Shown here: positions 1 through 6,922 of the stretch, piece after piece
Layout of the letters: every line of letters starts with the position of its first letter
How positions within the stretch are numbered: the stretch's first letter is position 1
NCBI GenBank assembly: GCA_023409695.1
Contig: JAEYQZ010000127.1
Coordinates: forward strand, 1-19,985
DNA from: Methanobacteriota archaeon
GTDB lineage: Archaea; Methanobacteriota; Methanobacteria; Methanobacteriales; Methanobacteriaceae
Direction of reading: 5' to 3'
DNA: 19,985 bases
The notes under the pieces: model-generated
What the model was told of the DNA's origin: nothing
Seen by the model: only the letters and a program-made list of their open reading frames with translations
Databases searched by the model: none
Position numbers and translations under genes: made by a program

Positions 1-1335
1 TTTTGACAGGATTAAAATGATAAGCAAGCTCATCATCAATTCAACTAACAACCTGTTTTTAGTTCGCTCGCCTTTTTCATATAAAGTTAGAAATAGCAGA
101 GGTAATATTGGAATTAAATACCTGCCCTGAATCCCATGTATCACCTGTGCTCCAGTATATGTCCATGTAAGATATTCAAGAACGAAAATAGTGCCTGCTA
201 TTAATAAAAATGACCCTAAAAGAATATATCTTTGTTTAAGACTTATTTTGAAAGAGCCTTTATCAAAAGCAGCTACTAAAATTATTATAAAGAGATACAT
301 GTAGTAAATCAAGTTTGGAATAGGTGAATTTGCATAAGCCCAGTTACCAACCACTATAAATGGAAGTTCTCCTGCATATTCGGATGAAGTGTTTAACATG
401 GTTTGAATAAACTCTACGGGATAATGTAAAATATAAAGTAATTGATCTTTGAGAGATATTCCAGGATCAAGGGGCATATATAGTCCATTAACCATAAAGT
501 TCCAGAATGCAACTATTAAAACGGCAAGTAAGAACGTAAGTCCAAATATCTGGAACATTTTTGTCCTGCTTTCAAATTTCTTTGAAGGAATTAAGAAGAA
601 CAGTAGAATCAGCATTATATACGGCATTTTAGCTAAACTCAACAGTAAGCTAATTGAAATTATGATTAAAATATGTTTTGGAGTGATTTTTTTAATATTG
701 TCATCTAAGGCTAATTTAAGGAAGATTGCAATGGTAAGAAACGATAACGAAATAGCTATACCGTCTGCTGAAAGAGATGCTGCCTGAAATAGCGTCATTG
801 GCATTAAAGCTATGGCTAAGAATCCCCATTTAAACACAGGAGTTATCTTAATTGCTAAAAATATAATGAGCAACCATAGTAATAGATTTCCGAATCTCCC
901 TAAATACAGTAATATTAAAGGGGACAAATCAAACAACTTTCCAAGAGCTATACTTAATGCAGAGGCTAAATAAGGGAGTGGAGAATAAGTCACCACAGCA
1001 TATTTTGAAATATCTACGAAAGTATTAGTACTGCTTTTAAGTGGAAGATTTAATAGATATCCCATGCCCATTGATTGATTGTTTAAAATGTAGTATTTCC
1101 ATTTTTGATAGACGTTGTCTGTCATGATTTTTACAGACTCGGGAACGGAAACGCCTGCTTTATTTCCTATTTTTTCAGGAATTAAATTTCCATTACTTAA
1201 ATCCCATGACTTATAATAATGTTCATATTCGTCAGGAACCTGAAAAGGAGGAATTAATACTAAAAAAGCTATTCCGTAAATCAATCCCAGAACAATAAAT
1301 ACATACTGTGGATTTAAACTCTTAATTCTATTCAT
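1..1335 (-). CDS. DUF2142 family multi-pass membrane protein (3' end outside window)
   Basis: This open frame reads without a stop from an ATG at 1335 to the left edge (445 codons), so the C-terminus is missing. The N-terminus is one hydrophobic helix followed by PPFQVPDEYEHYYKSW, which matches the hallmark PPFQxPDExxHfxra of DUF2142. Further family-like stretches are YSPLPYLASAL, LGRFGNLLLW, ALMPMTLFQAASLSADG and, near the end, IHGIQGRYLIPILPLLF. About eight to ten hydrophobic segments are visible. DUF2142 proteins resemble GT-C type membrane glycosyltransferases and often lie near cell-surface polysaccharide genes, but no reaction is established here. No strong Shine-Dalgarno precedes the ATG; an in-frame GTG lies directly before it. 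The 177 bases between this gene and the next upstream one are AT-rich and hold nothing recognisable. Confidence 0.85.
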   Translation of the reverse strand, partial: MNRIKSLNPQYVFIVLGLIYGIAFLVLIPPFQVPDEYEHYYKSWDLSNGNLIPEKIGNKAGVSVPESVKIMTDNVYQKWKYYILNNQSMGMGYLLNLPLKSSTNTFVDISKYAVVTYSPLPYLASALSIALGKLFDLSPLILLYLGRFGNLLLWLLIIFLAIKITPVFKWGFLAIALMPMTLFQAASLSADGIAISLSFLTIAIFLKLALDDNIKKITPKHILIIISISLLLSLAKMPYIMLILLFFLIPSKKFESRTKMFQIFGLTFLLAVLIVAFWNFMVNGLYMPLDPGISLKDQLLYILHYPVEFIQTMLNTSSEYAGELPFIVVGNWAYANSPIPNLIYYMYLFIIILVAAFDKGSFKISLKQRYILLGSFLLIAGTIFVLEYLTWTYTGAQVIHGIQGRYLIPILPLLFLTLYEKGERTKNRLLVELMMSLLIILILSK

Positions 1336-1512
1336 CACAAGAGATATAGATTTAATTATATAAAAAGTAAACCGGCAAAATATTCCGTTTGCATTTAATT
1401 TTATCTATATTTTCATTAATTATCGTGAATGATGTATTATTTAGTTTTAACTAGGAAATGTAACTATTTTTTATTAAATTTTTAGAAATAAAATTTATAA
1501 AAGCATTAATAA

Positions 1513-2034
1513 TTATTCAAGCACTTTAAAAGTGCCTGTAATTGCTACAACAGCCCGTGTATCTGTAACTCCAACCCCTTTGTATTCAAACAGTATATTG
1601 TATCTTTTCCCATTTTTATCAAAAGATATTGATTCATATTTAATATATGGAACGCTGTAATGGGCATAAATTATATCAAGAGCTTTGGTACCGTTTATGG
1701 TTATATTTTGAACTTCTTCAACTGTATAATTAGCTTTAGTAAGTCTAGTCGTGTTTTTTAAATCGTTAAAACTTATCCCATTAACTTTTCCACTATTATC
1801 CAGAGGTTCTTCAGATATTTTGAATGTGCAGTTATCATCCCAGCCACTTACACCTTCTACAAATGCTCCATCTGTACCATTAATCTCTTTAATTGTGTAT
1901 TCATGGGGATATTCAAAGTAGATTCCGCTTTTATTGTATATATTGTTTACACCGGGGCCTTGATCTTTATAGGTACATCCAGATACGGCGATTATAAAAA
2001 TTAAAACTGGAACTATCCATACAATCTTATTCAA
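1513..2034 (-). CDS. PsbP-related secreted lipoprotein
   Basis: I chose the TTG at 2034 as start because an AGAGGT Shine-Dalgarno lies a few bases before it and it gives a clean lipoprotein signal: MNK, a hydrophobic stretch, then the lipobox AVSGC with the cysteine at residue 20. A longer frame reaches an ATG at 2097 but would bury the signal. The mature protein (about 150 residues) opens with SGIYFEYPHEYTI, the pattern of PsbP-like domains common in Methanobacteriales surface lipoproteins. It also has a conserved-looking GTKALDIIY and a beta-rich tail. The protein is probably anchored to the outer face of the membrane; its role is unknown. The gene stands alone, with AT-rich spacers on both sides. 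Confidence 0.75.
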   Translation of the reverse strand: MNKIVWIVPVLIFIIAVSGCTYKDQGPGVNNIYNKSGIYFEYPHEYTIKEINGTDGAFVEGVSGWDDNCTFKISEEPLDNSGKVNGISFNDLKNTTRLTKANYTVEEVQNITINGTKALDIIYAHYSVPYIKYESISFDKNGKRYNILFEYKGVGVTDTRAVVAITGTFKVLE

Positions 2035-2330
2035 ATGATAACCTCTGTATTTTTTAATTGGGATAATGTGGTTGAGTATAATTAGGATTATTTCCATTGA
2101 ATATAAATTTTTTTAGATGGAACTTCGATGTTGGAAGAATCAATAAGTTATAGAGTATGCTCTATTTAATGGAAATTAGATCAAAATCATAAATTAGAAC
2201 TAAAATTTGTTTTTTTTTTAATGAGTGTGGCGCCTGTAATCTTAATTAGAAAAAGAAGGTTTATCAATCGGCATTCAAATTAGACGAAAAAATTAAAATT
2301 GAACGCTGCTATTATCTAAATTTGAAATGA

Positions 2331-2636
2331 CTATTTTCCCATTTTTTGTTTAACTGAACCCACTTTTTCATCCATTGTTTTATCAGTATCTCTTCGGTCA
2401 TCTATTTTTACGTGGGTTTCAACTCTTTGTGCGCCTTCTCTAAATATTGATTCGTGAGCGGCTTTTATTGCAGTGAAAAGTTTGTCTGGATTATTTGTTT
2501 CAATTAAAGTACCCATTCCTGTTAGTTTATAGTTAATGCCGTTATCTTCTAATGCAGATGTAGCAGCAGCTATATATTTACTTATGCTTGTATCACATGT
2601 CCCAACAGGGACTATGGTTAGTTCTGCAGATATCAT
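2331..2636 (-). CDS. MTH1187 family thiamine-binding protein (YkoF-like)
   Basis: This 101-residue protein matches the MTH1187/UPF0045 family in length and sequence. It opens with ISAELTIVPVGT, continues with SISKYIAAATSALE and YKLTGMGTLIE, and has the central AIKAAHESIFREGAQRVETHVKIDDR segment. Structures of this family show a ferredoxin-like fold that assembles as a tetramer, and members are annotated as thiamine-binding, possibly for sensing or salvage. A cytoplasmic location is expected because there is no signal or membrane segment. The ATG at 2636 has no Shine-Dalgarno, but a TATA-like element lies about 27 bases upstream, so the mRNA may be leaderless. It diverges from the tRNA thiolase gene. 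Confidence 0.85.
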   Translation of the reverse strand: MISAELTIVPVGTCDTSISKYIAAATSALEDNGINYKLTGMGTLIETNNPDKLFTAIKAAHESIFREGAQRVETHVKIDDRRDTDKTMDEKVGSVKQKMGK

Positions 2637-2658
2637 AATAAATTATATGTTTAATTTA

Positions 2659-2668
2659 GTATATCAAC
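2659..2668 (-). promoter_or_regulatory. Possible TATA element for the MTH1187-family gene
   Basis: Read on the minus strand this is GTTGATATAC, preceded by an A-rich stretch that could serve as BRE. Its centre lies about 27 bases upstream of the ATG at 2636, the spacing expected between an archaeal TATA box and the transcription start. This would place transcription start at or next to the ATG and would explain the missing Shine-Dalgarno. The call is weak because the surrounding DNA is AT-rich. Confidence 0.35.
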
Positions 2669-2863
2669 ATTTTTGGACAAAATAGCCATTAAAAATTAAG
2701 GATTTTTAAGGTCTAAAACCATAACATACAAAAAATAAACTAGTGGATGCCTTTGAAAGTTCTGTTTTCACGAGATTCTGATAATTCTAGAAAAATTATG
2801 CAGAAGTCTTTAATTTAACATAAACTATTTCTCAAATAATCTGCAAACCTAATTTGATCTATT

Positions 2864-3718
2864 ATGGTTACTCAGGAAGAATTCAACAAAAACATTGAAG
2901 ACAATGTGAAGGAAACAATTGAAACATATGGACTGCTTGCACATGGTGAAAAAATTGCAGTGGCACTTTCCGGTGGTAAAGACAGTATTTTAACACTGCA
3001 CATGCTGAACAAATTTAAAGAAGAATACAACCTTGATTTGGTGGCCATAACTATTGATGAAGGGATTTCAGGATACCGGAATGAAGGTGTGGAAGCAGCA
3101 AGGAAGAATGCAGAAGAAACAGGGGTCAAATTAATTGAGAAATCATTTTTAGGTGAATTTAATTTTAAACTTGATGATATTTTTAGTTTTTACAAGAGTG
3201 CATGTATACCCTGCGGTGTTTTCAGAAGATACTTATTGAACAAAACAGCCTATGAAGTTGGAGCCTCTAAAATTGCAACGGGTCACAACCTTGATGATGA
3301 AATCCAGTCGTTCCTTATGACATTTGCAAGGGCAGATTTTAGAAGGTTTTCAAAGTTCGGGCCGAAGCTGGACACAATTCATAAAAAACTCATTCCAAGA
3401 ATCAAACCTCTTTGGAATGTAGCTGAAAAAGATGCAGGTGCATGGGCAGTTTTAAATGATATTGATGTCCATTTTGCAGAATGTCCTTACTCTCACCTGT
3501 CTGCAAGGTCTAAAATAAAGGGATTTTTAAACAAGATGGAGTCCGAGAGAAAGGGAACCAAAGCAAATATACTTAAATCATTTGACAAAACATTTCAGTT
3601 TGAAAAAAAGCCGGCAAGTTTATGTGAATGTCAGAAATGTGGTGAACCATCCTCAATGGATACCTGTAAGGCATGTGAAATGCTTGAGGAGATTGATGGT
3701 CATTTGAATGTTAATTAA
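2864..3718 (+). CDS. TtuA/Ncs6-type tRNA 2-thiolation protein (TIGR00269 family)
   Basis: This is a 284-residue PP-loop enzyme likely to activate and thiolate a tRNA uridine. Visible motifs are the PP-loop SGGKDS (residues 36-41), IDEGISGYR (about 64-72), the pair Cys114 and Cys117 in ACIPCGVFRRY, GHNLDDE (140-146), and Cys207 in AECPYS. In TtuA enzymes the equivalent three cysteines hold a [4Fe-4S] cluster. A C-terminal zinc-ribbon set is present: CEC-x2-C (254-259) and CKAC (268-271). The N-terminal zinc ribbon found in many relatives is absent: the protein starts shortly before the FNKNIEDNV helix. An in-frame TGA lies two codons before the ATG, so it cannot be extended. The 3' end has been tandemly duplicated downstream. 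Whether it acts at U54 or at the wobble position cannot be told from the sequence. Confidence 0.85.
   Translation: MVTQEEFNKNIEDNVKETIETYGLLAHGEKIAVALSGGKDSILTLHMLNKFKEEYNLDLVAITIDEGISGYRNEGVEAARKNAEETGVKLIEKSFLGEFNFKLDDIFSFYKSACIPCGVFRRYLLNKTAYEVGASKIATGHNLDDEIQSFLMTFARADFRRFSKFGPKLDTIHKKLIPRIKPLWNVAEKDAGAWAVLNDIDVHFAECPYSHLSARSKIKGFLNKMESERKGTKANILKSFDKTFQFEKKPASLCECQKCGEPSSMDTCKACEMLEEIDGHLNVN
3665..3717 (+). repeat. Tandem duplication, copy 1 (coding 3' end of tRNA thiolase gene)
   Basis: This copy encodes the last residues CKACEMLEEIDGHLNVN and the stop. It is about 85-90 percent identical by eye to 3754-3805, offset by about 89 bases. The shared core includes TTGATGGTCATTTGAATG. Weaker similarity seems to extend upstream in both copies (TGTG...GAA...AATG), so the original unit was probably about 89 bp. 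Confidence 0.8.
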
Positions 3719-3753
3719 TGTGATTATTTGTGAATTGAAATTTTAATGATGTT

Positions 3754-3805
3754 TGTAAGGTATGTAATGCTTGAAGAGATTGATGGTCATTTGAATGGTT
3801 AATTA
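3754..3805 (+). repeat. Tandem duplication, copy 2 (decayed, non-coding)
   Basis: This is the downstream copy of the thiolase 3' end. Relative to copy 1 it has lost bases in the CEM codons and gained one before TTAATTA, so it reads out of frame and meets TGA early. It lies between the gene's stop and the convergent M14-like gene and looks like a pseudogene fragment left by a local duplication. Confidence 0.75.
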
Positions 3806-3832
3806 CAGATACATTCAAAAAATAAAAAATCT

Positions 3833-3852
3833 TCAAACACATCTGTGTTTGA
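3833..3852. terminator. Inverted repeat between convergent genes, possible bidirectional terminator
   Basis: The arms TCAAACACA and TGTGTTTGA are perfect complements separated by two bases. As RNA this gives a 7-8 bp stem with a small loop. It sits in the 144-bp gap between two convergent genes, 10 bases from the stop of the minus-strand gene. No long T-run follows on the plus strand; on the minus strand ATTTTTTATTTTTTG follows, as expected for a terminator of the minus-strand gene. A protein-binding site is an alternative. Confidence 0.45.
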
Positions 3853-3862
3853 TTGATGTTAT

Positions 3863-4507
3863 TTAGAAATTTCTAAAATGGGTGTTATCCACCGCATTTA
3901 CAAATTTTCTTGCATCTGACAGCTTTTTGGAAGCTGAATCGAAATGATACGTTTCGTAAATTATGGCAGGCGTTCCATTTTTGGCAATTGGTACAGTAAC
4001 ATATTGAGGACTTGTTGGGTTAGGCGGGGTATAAATTAACAGTGAAGGCAGTCTGTAAATTATAGATCTAGCAATTGCGAGAGTGTAAGAACCTGTGGAT
4101 ATTGGATATAAGAACCTGTAATATTTATAACCGCTTGAAGCCCCGTGATTTTCATGAATGTCAAATACAAATGTCGGTTTAATTCTATTCACGTCTGGAA
4201 CAACGAATTTTTGGGCCAATAACTGGCCGTTCAGTCTTCCTTGGGTATAATTTGATGTTGATTTAGTTACATGAACTTTGTAGACTATATATCTATAATT
4301 TAAAGTGTTTGATCTATTTCTTACAACATTTGCCACATCGTAGCTAAATTCAGTTTCCAATGGGTGAACACCAGTTATGTATACAATTTTTGTAGGAGAA
4401 TAGGGGTTTCCATAGGTAAACTTTTCCACATAACCGTATGAAGTGCTACCTATGACGGCTGCAGAGCTAGTACTAACGGCTGAGAAGATCATTAACAGGC
4501 ATAACAA
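3863..4507 (-). CDS. Secreted protein with M14 peptidase-like metal-site pattern, start uncertain
   Basis: The frame encodes 214 residues from a TTG at 4507. A hydrophobic leader (LLCLLMIFSAVSTSSA) suggests export. The mature part shows ITGVHPLETEF (His48, Glu51), VFDIHENHG (His118) and PAIIYETYHF (Glu185). HxxE...H...E is the zinc-ligand and catalytic-glutamate order of M14 carboxypeptidases and related amidohydrolases, so a cell-wall or peptide hydrolase is a reasonable inference, not a certainty. Asn-x-Ser/Thr sites are frequent. The start is odd. A perfect GGAGGTGA lies at 4533-4540, 25 bases before the TTG. The natural-looking leader (NKIIGILL...) is in frame behind it, but the codon at the right spacing is ATA, not ATG, GTG or TTG. 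The gene may have suffered a small start-site mutation. Confidence 0.6.
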   Translation of the reverse strand: MLCLLMIFSAVSTSSAAVIGSTSYGYVEKFTYGNPYSPTKIVYITGVHPLETEFSYDVANVVRNRSNTLNYRYIVYKVHVTKSTSNYTQGRLNGQLLAQKFVVPDVNRIKPTFVFDIHENHGASSGYKYYRFLYPISTGSYTLAIARSIIYRLPSLLIYTPPNPTSPQYVTVPIAKNGTPAIIYETYHFDSASKKLSDARKFVNAVDNTHFRNF

Positions 4508-4532
4508 AATTCCTATAATTTTATTTATTCAA

Positions 4533-4540
4533 TCACCTCC
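4533..4540 (-). promoter_or_regulatory. Strong Shine-Dalgarno with no matching start codon
   Basis: GGAGGTGA on the minus strand is the strongest ribosome-binding site in the left half of the window. Frames after it are TTG-AAT-AAA-TAA, GTG-ATT-GAA-TAA, and a stop followed by ATA-AAT-AAA leading into the hydrolase frame. Removing one AATA of a tandem AATA-AATA would join the TTG to the hydrolase signal peptide. Confidence 0.7.
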
Positions 4541-4921
4541 AGTTAGGTTTTTAAGATATTATAACAGCTTAATGACGTGACTTAGCTTAATAATTATTTA
4601 GTGTTTAAATGAAGCTAACTTGGAAAAGTAAATTGAAGATGTGGTATTGATCAAAAGTTAAGGGGTATTTCTTATTAGTAATATTCATATTTCCGATATT
4701 AATAACTTTGCAATAAACAAATAAAAAACTTTTTAACTAGATTACTGCAGTCAATATGGTATAATAAACCTTTAAAATAATTTAAAATTTAAAGAGTAGG
4801 AAAACATCAAATTAAAAAACGCTGCATTTTTAGGAATGAGAATTGGATATATATTAGCATATTGTTTTATATTTATCATAAAAAGAATAATTAAATCTTA
4901 TTTTTTAACTTAACTTGATTT
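4541..4921. other. AT-rich intergenic region between two minus-strand genes
   Basis: About 380 bases without a convincing gene. It should hold the promoter of the secreted protein and the end of the GTPase transcript, but AT-richness prevents a firm TATA call. A 19-base motif at 4812-4830 recurs, with a 2-base insertion, at 10170-10190. A 25-codon plus-strand frame (4836-4913) encodes a hydrophobic peptide but has no good ribosome-binding site. Confidence 0.5.
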
Positions 4922-6511
4922 TCATTCAATGATTCTGGTGATTGTACCTATTCCCTTACTCCGACCTTCTCTAAATATAATTTTTTGACCTTCTTTAACA
5001 CAAAACGGCCTGTATTTAAACTGCATTCTAACTTTGCCTGTATCTCCAGCAGACATATACTCTTTATCTCGAGGTTCAAAGATAACAGTTTCTGAAATTG
5101 TTTCAATATGAGTTATACATTCATAACCTTCTTTGATTGTTGTTGGGTGTACTAATATGGCAACATCTGCCTCAAATTTTTTTACAGACTGTTTTTCATA
5201 ATCCGGGTCGCATAAAATCATGCCTCTTTTAATATCATCGATATTCGCTCCTTTTATCGAGATTCCAACGACATCTCCAGCTTCAGCATAATCTTTTTTG
5301 TAGTAATGCATTTCAATGGATTTTGCCCTAACATCCATAAATTTTCCGAACTCGTTGGGACCTAAAAGTAATTTATCACCTTTCTTAATTCGCCCCTGTC
5401 TTACTGTTCCACTTACAACTGCTCCAACACCTACTACGGAGTATATTTTATCTATATACATCATAAATGGTTTCAGTGAATCTTCTTCCTTTGCCTCAAC
5501 TTCAAGGTTTAAAAATAATTCATCAAGAAGCTCTAGACCATCACCAGTTAATGAAGAAACATTTATCACGGGGACAAGATGTTGATTGGCATGTTCTGCT
5601 ACAAATTTAGCATCTTCACATGTTTTTATCATGTAAGGAATTCTTCCAACCAGTTTTAAAAGGTTAAACACTTCATCTTTTGTTTCTTTTATTTTCTCAG
5701 CACTTACCATGTCAATTTTAGTAATTACAACAATTGAAGGTAAATCCATGGCCATTATAATCCCAAGATGCTCTCGGGTAATGTGAGTTGGCCCCTGATC
5801 TGCAGCTATTGTAACAAGTCCATAGTCCAGTTTTTGGCCTACAATCCCTCTTATGGTTGTTCTAAGCCATGGCTCATGGCCTACTGTGTCTACAAAGCAT
5901 ATGAGTTTATCGCAGTCTTCAACAGCCTTTGCTTTTTCTTTTTTATTTAATGGATTTTTAACCCTTACAGGTTCTCTATTACAGAATCCGTAGATTGCAA
6001 AGGAGAGGTCTGCTGAAAGTCCTCTTTCTATTTCATGTTTCTGAAGATCTAAAAATATCCTCGTCCTACCTGAACCATCATCCAGACTTCCAGTGGTCAA
6101 CGTCCCAATGAGCGTGCTTTTTCCATGGTCCACATGCCCTGCAACACCTACAAGCATGTGATCTCTCTTAGAAAGATCTTTTTTACCAATAAAAACTCGA
6201 GCTACATCTCCATTGTTTCCAGGGTACTTCTCAACTTTTAAAATAGTGGAATTTATCTCTTCTGAGATACTTTTTAAAACAAACAGTGATTCTTCCATTT
6301 TCTCATCTGAGAGTCCCTGAAGGTTTCCATCATCATCTACACCTATAAAATAAATAGCTTCTCCGCTACCCCGCTCCATTCTGTATTTCATTTGAGAGGC
6401 AAGGCGCTGTTTTCTATCTTTTTGAAGATGATAATCTTTTTTAAGGCTTTCTTTAAATTCTATATTTCTTCTTTCACCTTTTTTTGTAATATTATAGATG
6501 CTGCTTGTCAT
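4922..6511 (-). CDS. GTPBP1-like translational GTPase (EF-Tu/EF-1A related)
   Basis: This 529-residue protein has the domain order of archaeal GTPBP1-type GTPases (COG5258). Residues 1 to about 115 form an N-terminal domain with IEFKESL and EAIYFIGVDDDG, resembling AlbA/Schlafen-type folds. The G domain follows: G1 GHVDHGKS (125-132), a switch region near ERGLSADLS, G3 DTVGH (208-212, with V where P is usual) and G4 TKID (264-267). Two beta-barrel domains like those of EF-Tu follow: VVGVGAVVSGTVRQGRIKKGD and the final KYRPFCVKEGQKIIFREGRSKGIGTITRI. Eukaryotic GTPBP1/2 act in ribosome rescue and mRNA decay; the archaeal role is unproven. The GTPase start is 41 bases after the DUF1922 gene, so the two may be one transcript. 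Confidence 0.85.
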   Translation of the reverse strand: MTSSIYNITKKGERRNIEFKESLKKDYHLQKDRKQRLASQMKYRMERGSGEAIYFIGVDDDGNLQGLSDEKMEESLFVLKSISEEINSTILKVEKYPGNNGDVARVFIGKKDLSKRDHMLVGVAGHVDHGKSTLIGTLTTGSLDDGSGRTRIFLDLQKHEIERGLSADLSFAIYGFCNREPVRVKNPLNKKEKAKAVEDCDKLICFVDTVGHEPWLRTTIRGIVGQKLDYGLVTIAADQGPTHITREHLGIIMAMDLPSIVVITKIDMVSAEKIKETKDEVFNLLKLVGRIPYMIKTCEDAKFVAEHANQHLVPVINVSSLTGDGLELLDELFLNLEVEAKEEDSLKPFMMYIDKIYSVVGVGAVVSGTVRQGRIKKGDKLLLGPNEFGKFMDVRAKSIEMHYYKKDYAEAGDVVGISIKGANIDDIKRGMILCDPDYEKQSVKKFEADVAILVHPTTIKEGYECITHIETISETVIFEPRDKEYMSAGDTGKVRMQFKYRPFCVKEGQKIIFREGRSKGIGTITRIIE

Positions 6512-6552
6512 GAGATTGAACTATTTTTTATAATTCCTCAAATACAGTAATA

Positions 6553-6765
6553 TCAAATTTTATCTGCAGTTGTAAAAACTGCACCGCCGTATTTCTCTTC
6601 CTGCAATTCTTTAACTTTTTGGACAGCTAACTGTACATCTTCAGTTTTTGCAAGGATACGTCGACTTTTAACCTTAAATACTTTACCGCAAACGCACTTT
6701 TTTTGAATTACGCCTTCTTTGGAGTACATTGCACGCCCGCAGTTGCATCTAAATATGAGGTACAT
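6553..6765 (-). CDS. DUF1922 family small zinc-ribbon protein (MTH1184-like)
   Basis: This 70-residue protein begins MYLIFRCNCGRAMYSKEG and carries two cysteine pairs, Cys-x-Cys (CNC) and Cys-x-Cys (CVC), that fit a rubredoxin-like zinc ribbon, then a charged helix (QLAVQKVKELQEEKYGG). Length and sequence match MTH1184, a structural-genomics target of unknown function. A GTGTGAT sequence precedes the ATG at a suitable distance. It lies upstream of the GTPase gene on the same strand; a small zinc ribbon beside a translational GTPase could hint at a ribosome or RNA role, which is inference. Confidence 0.85.
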   Translation of the reverse strand: MYLIFRCNCGRAMYSKEGVIQKKCVCGKVFKVKSRRILAKTEDVQLAVQKVKELQEEKYGGAVFTTADKI

Positions 6766-6922
6766 GAAATCACACGTTAATTTGTTGAATATTATATGTT
6801 TGTTAATTTTTAAAATTCACTGAATTGTATTAATAATGTAACTTCACTTTATTTAAAATTTTTTGAAAAAAGAATTTAAAATATATTTAATTTGGCCAGA
6901 GAGTTGGCTTTCGGGTTTACAG

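Noticed and set aside
449..787. Plus-strand 112-codon frame
   Set aside because: It is a shadow of the minus-strand DUF2142 gene, whose frame gives family motifs over the whole stretch and no stop.
1336..1512. Searched for a promoter or RNA gene
   Set aside because: The stretch is AT-rich without a distinct element; TATA-like strings are too common here to single one out.
2747..2818. Short plus-strand frame before the tRNA thiolase
   Set aside because: Only 23 residues, no recognisable similarity, and no ribosome-binding site beyond GTGG next to the ATG.
4836..4913. 25-codon plus-strand frame encoding a hydrophobic peptide
   Set aside because: No proper Shine-Dalgarno and in very AT-rich DNA, where short hydrophobic frames arise by chance.
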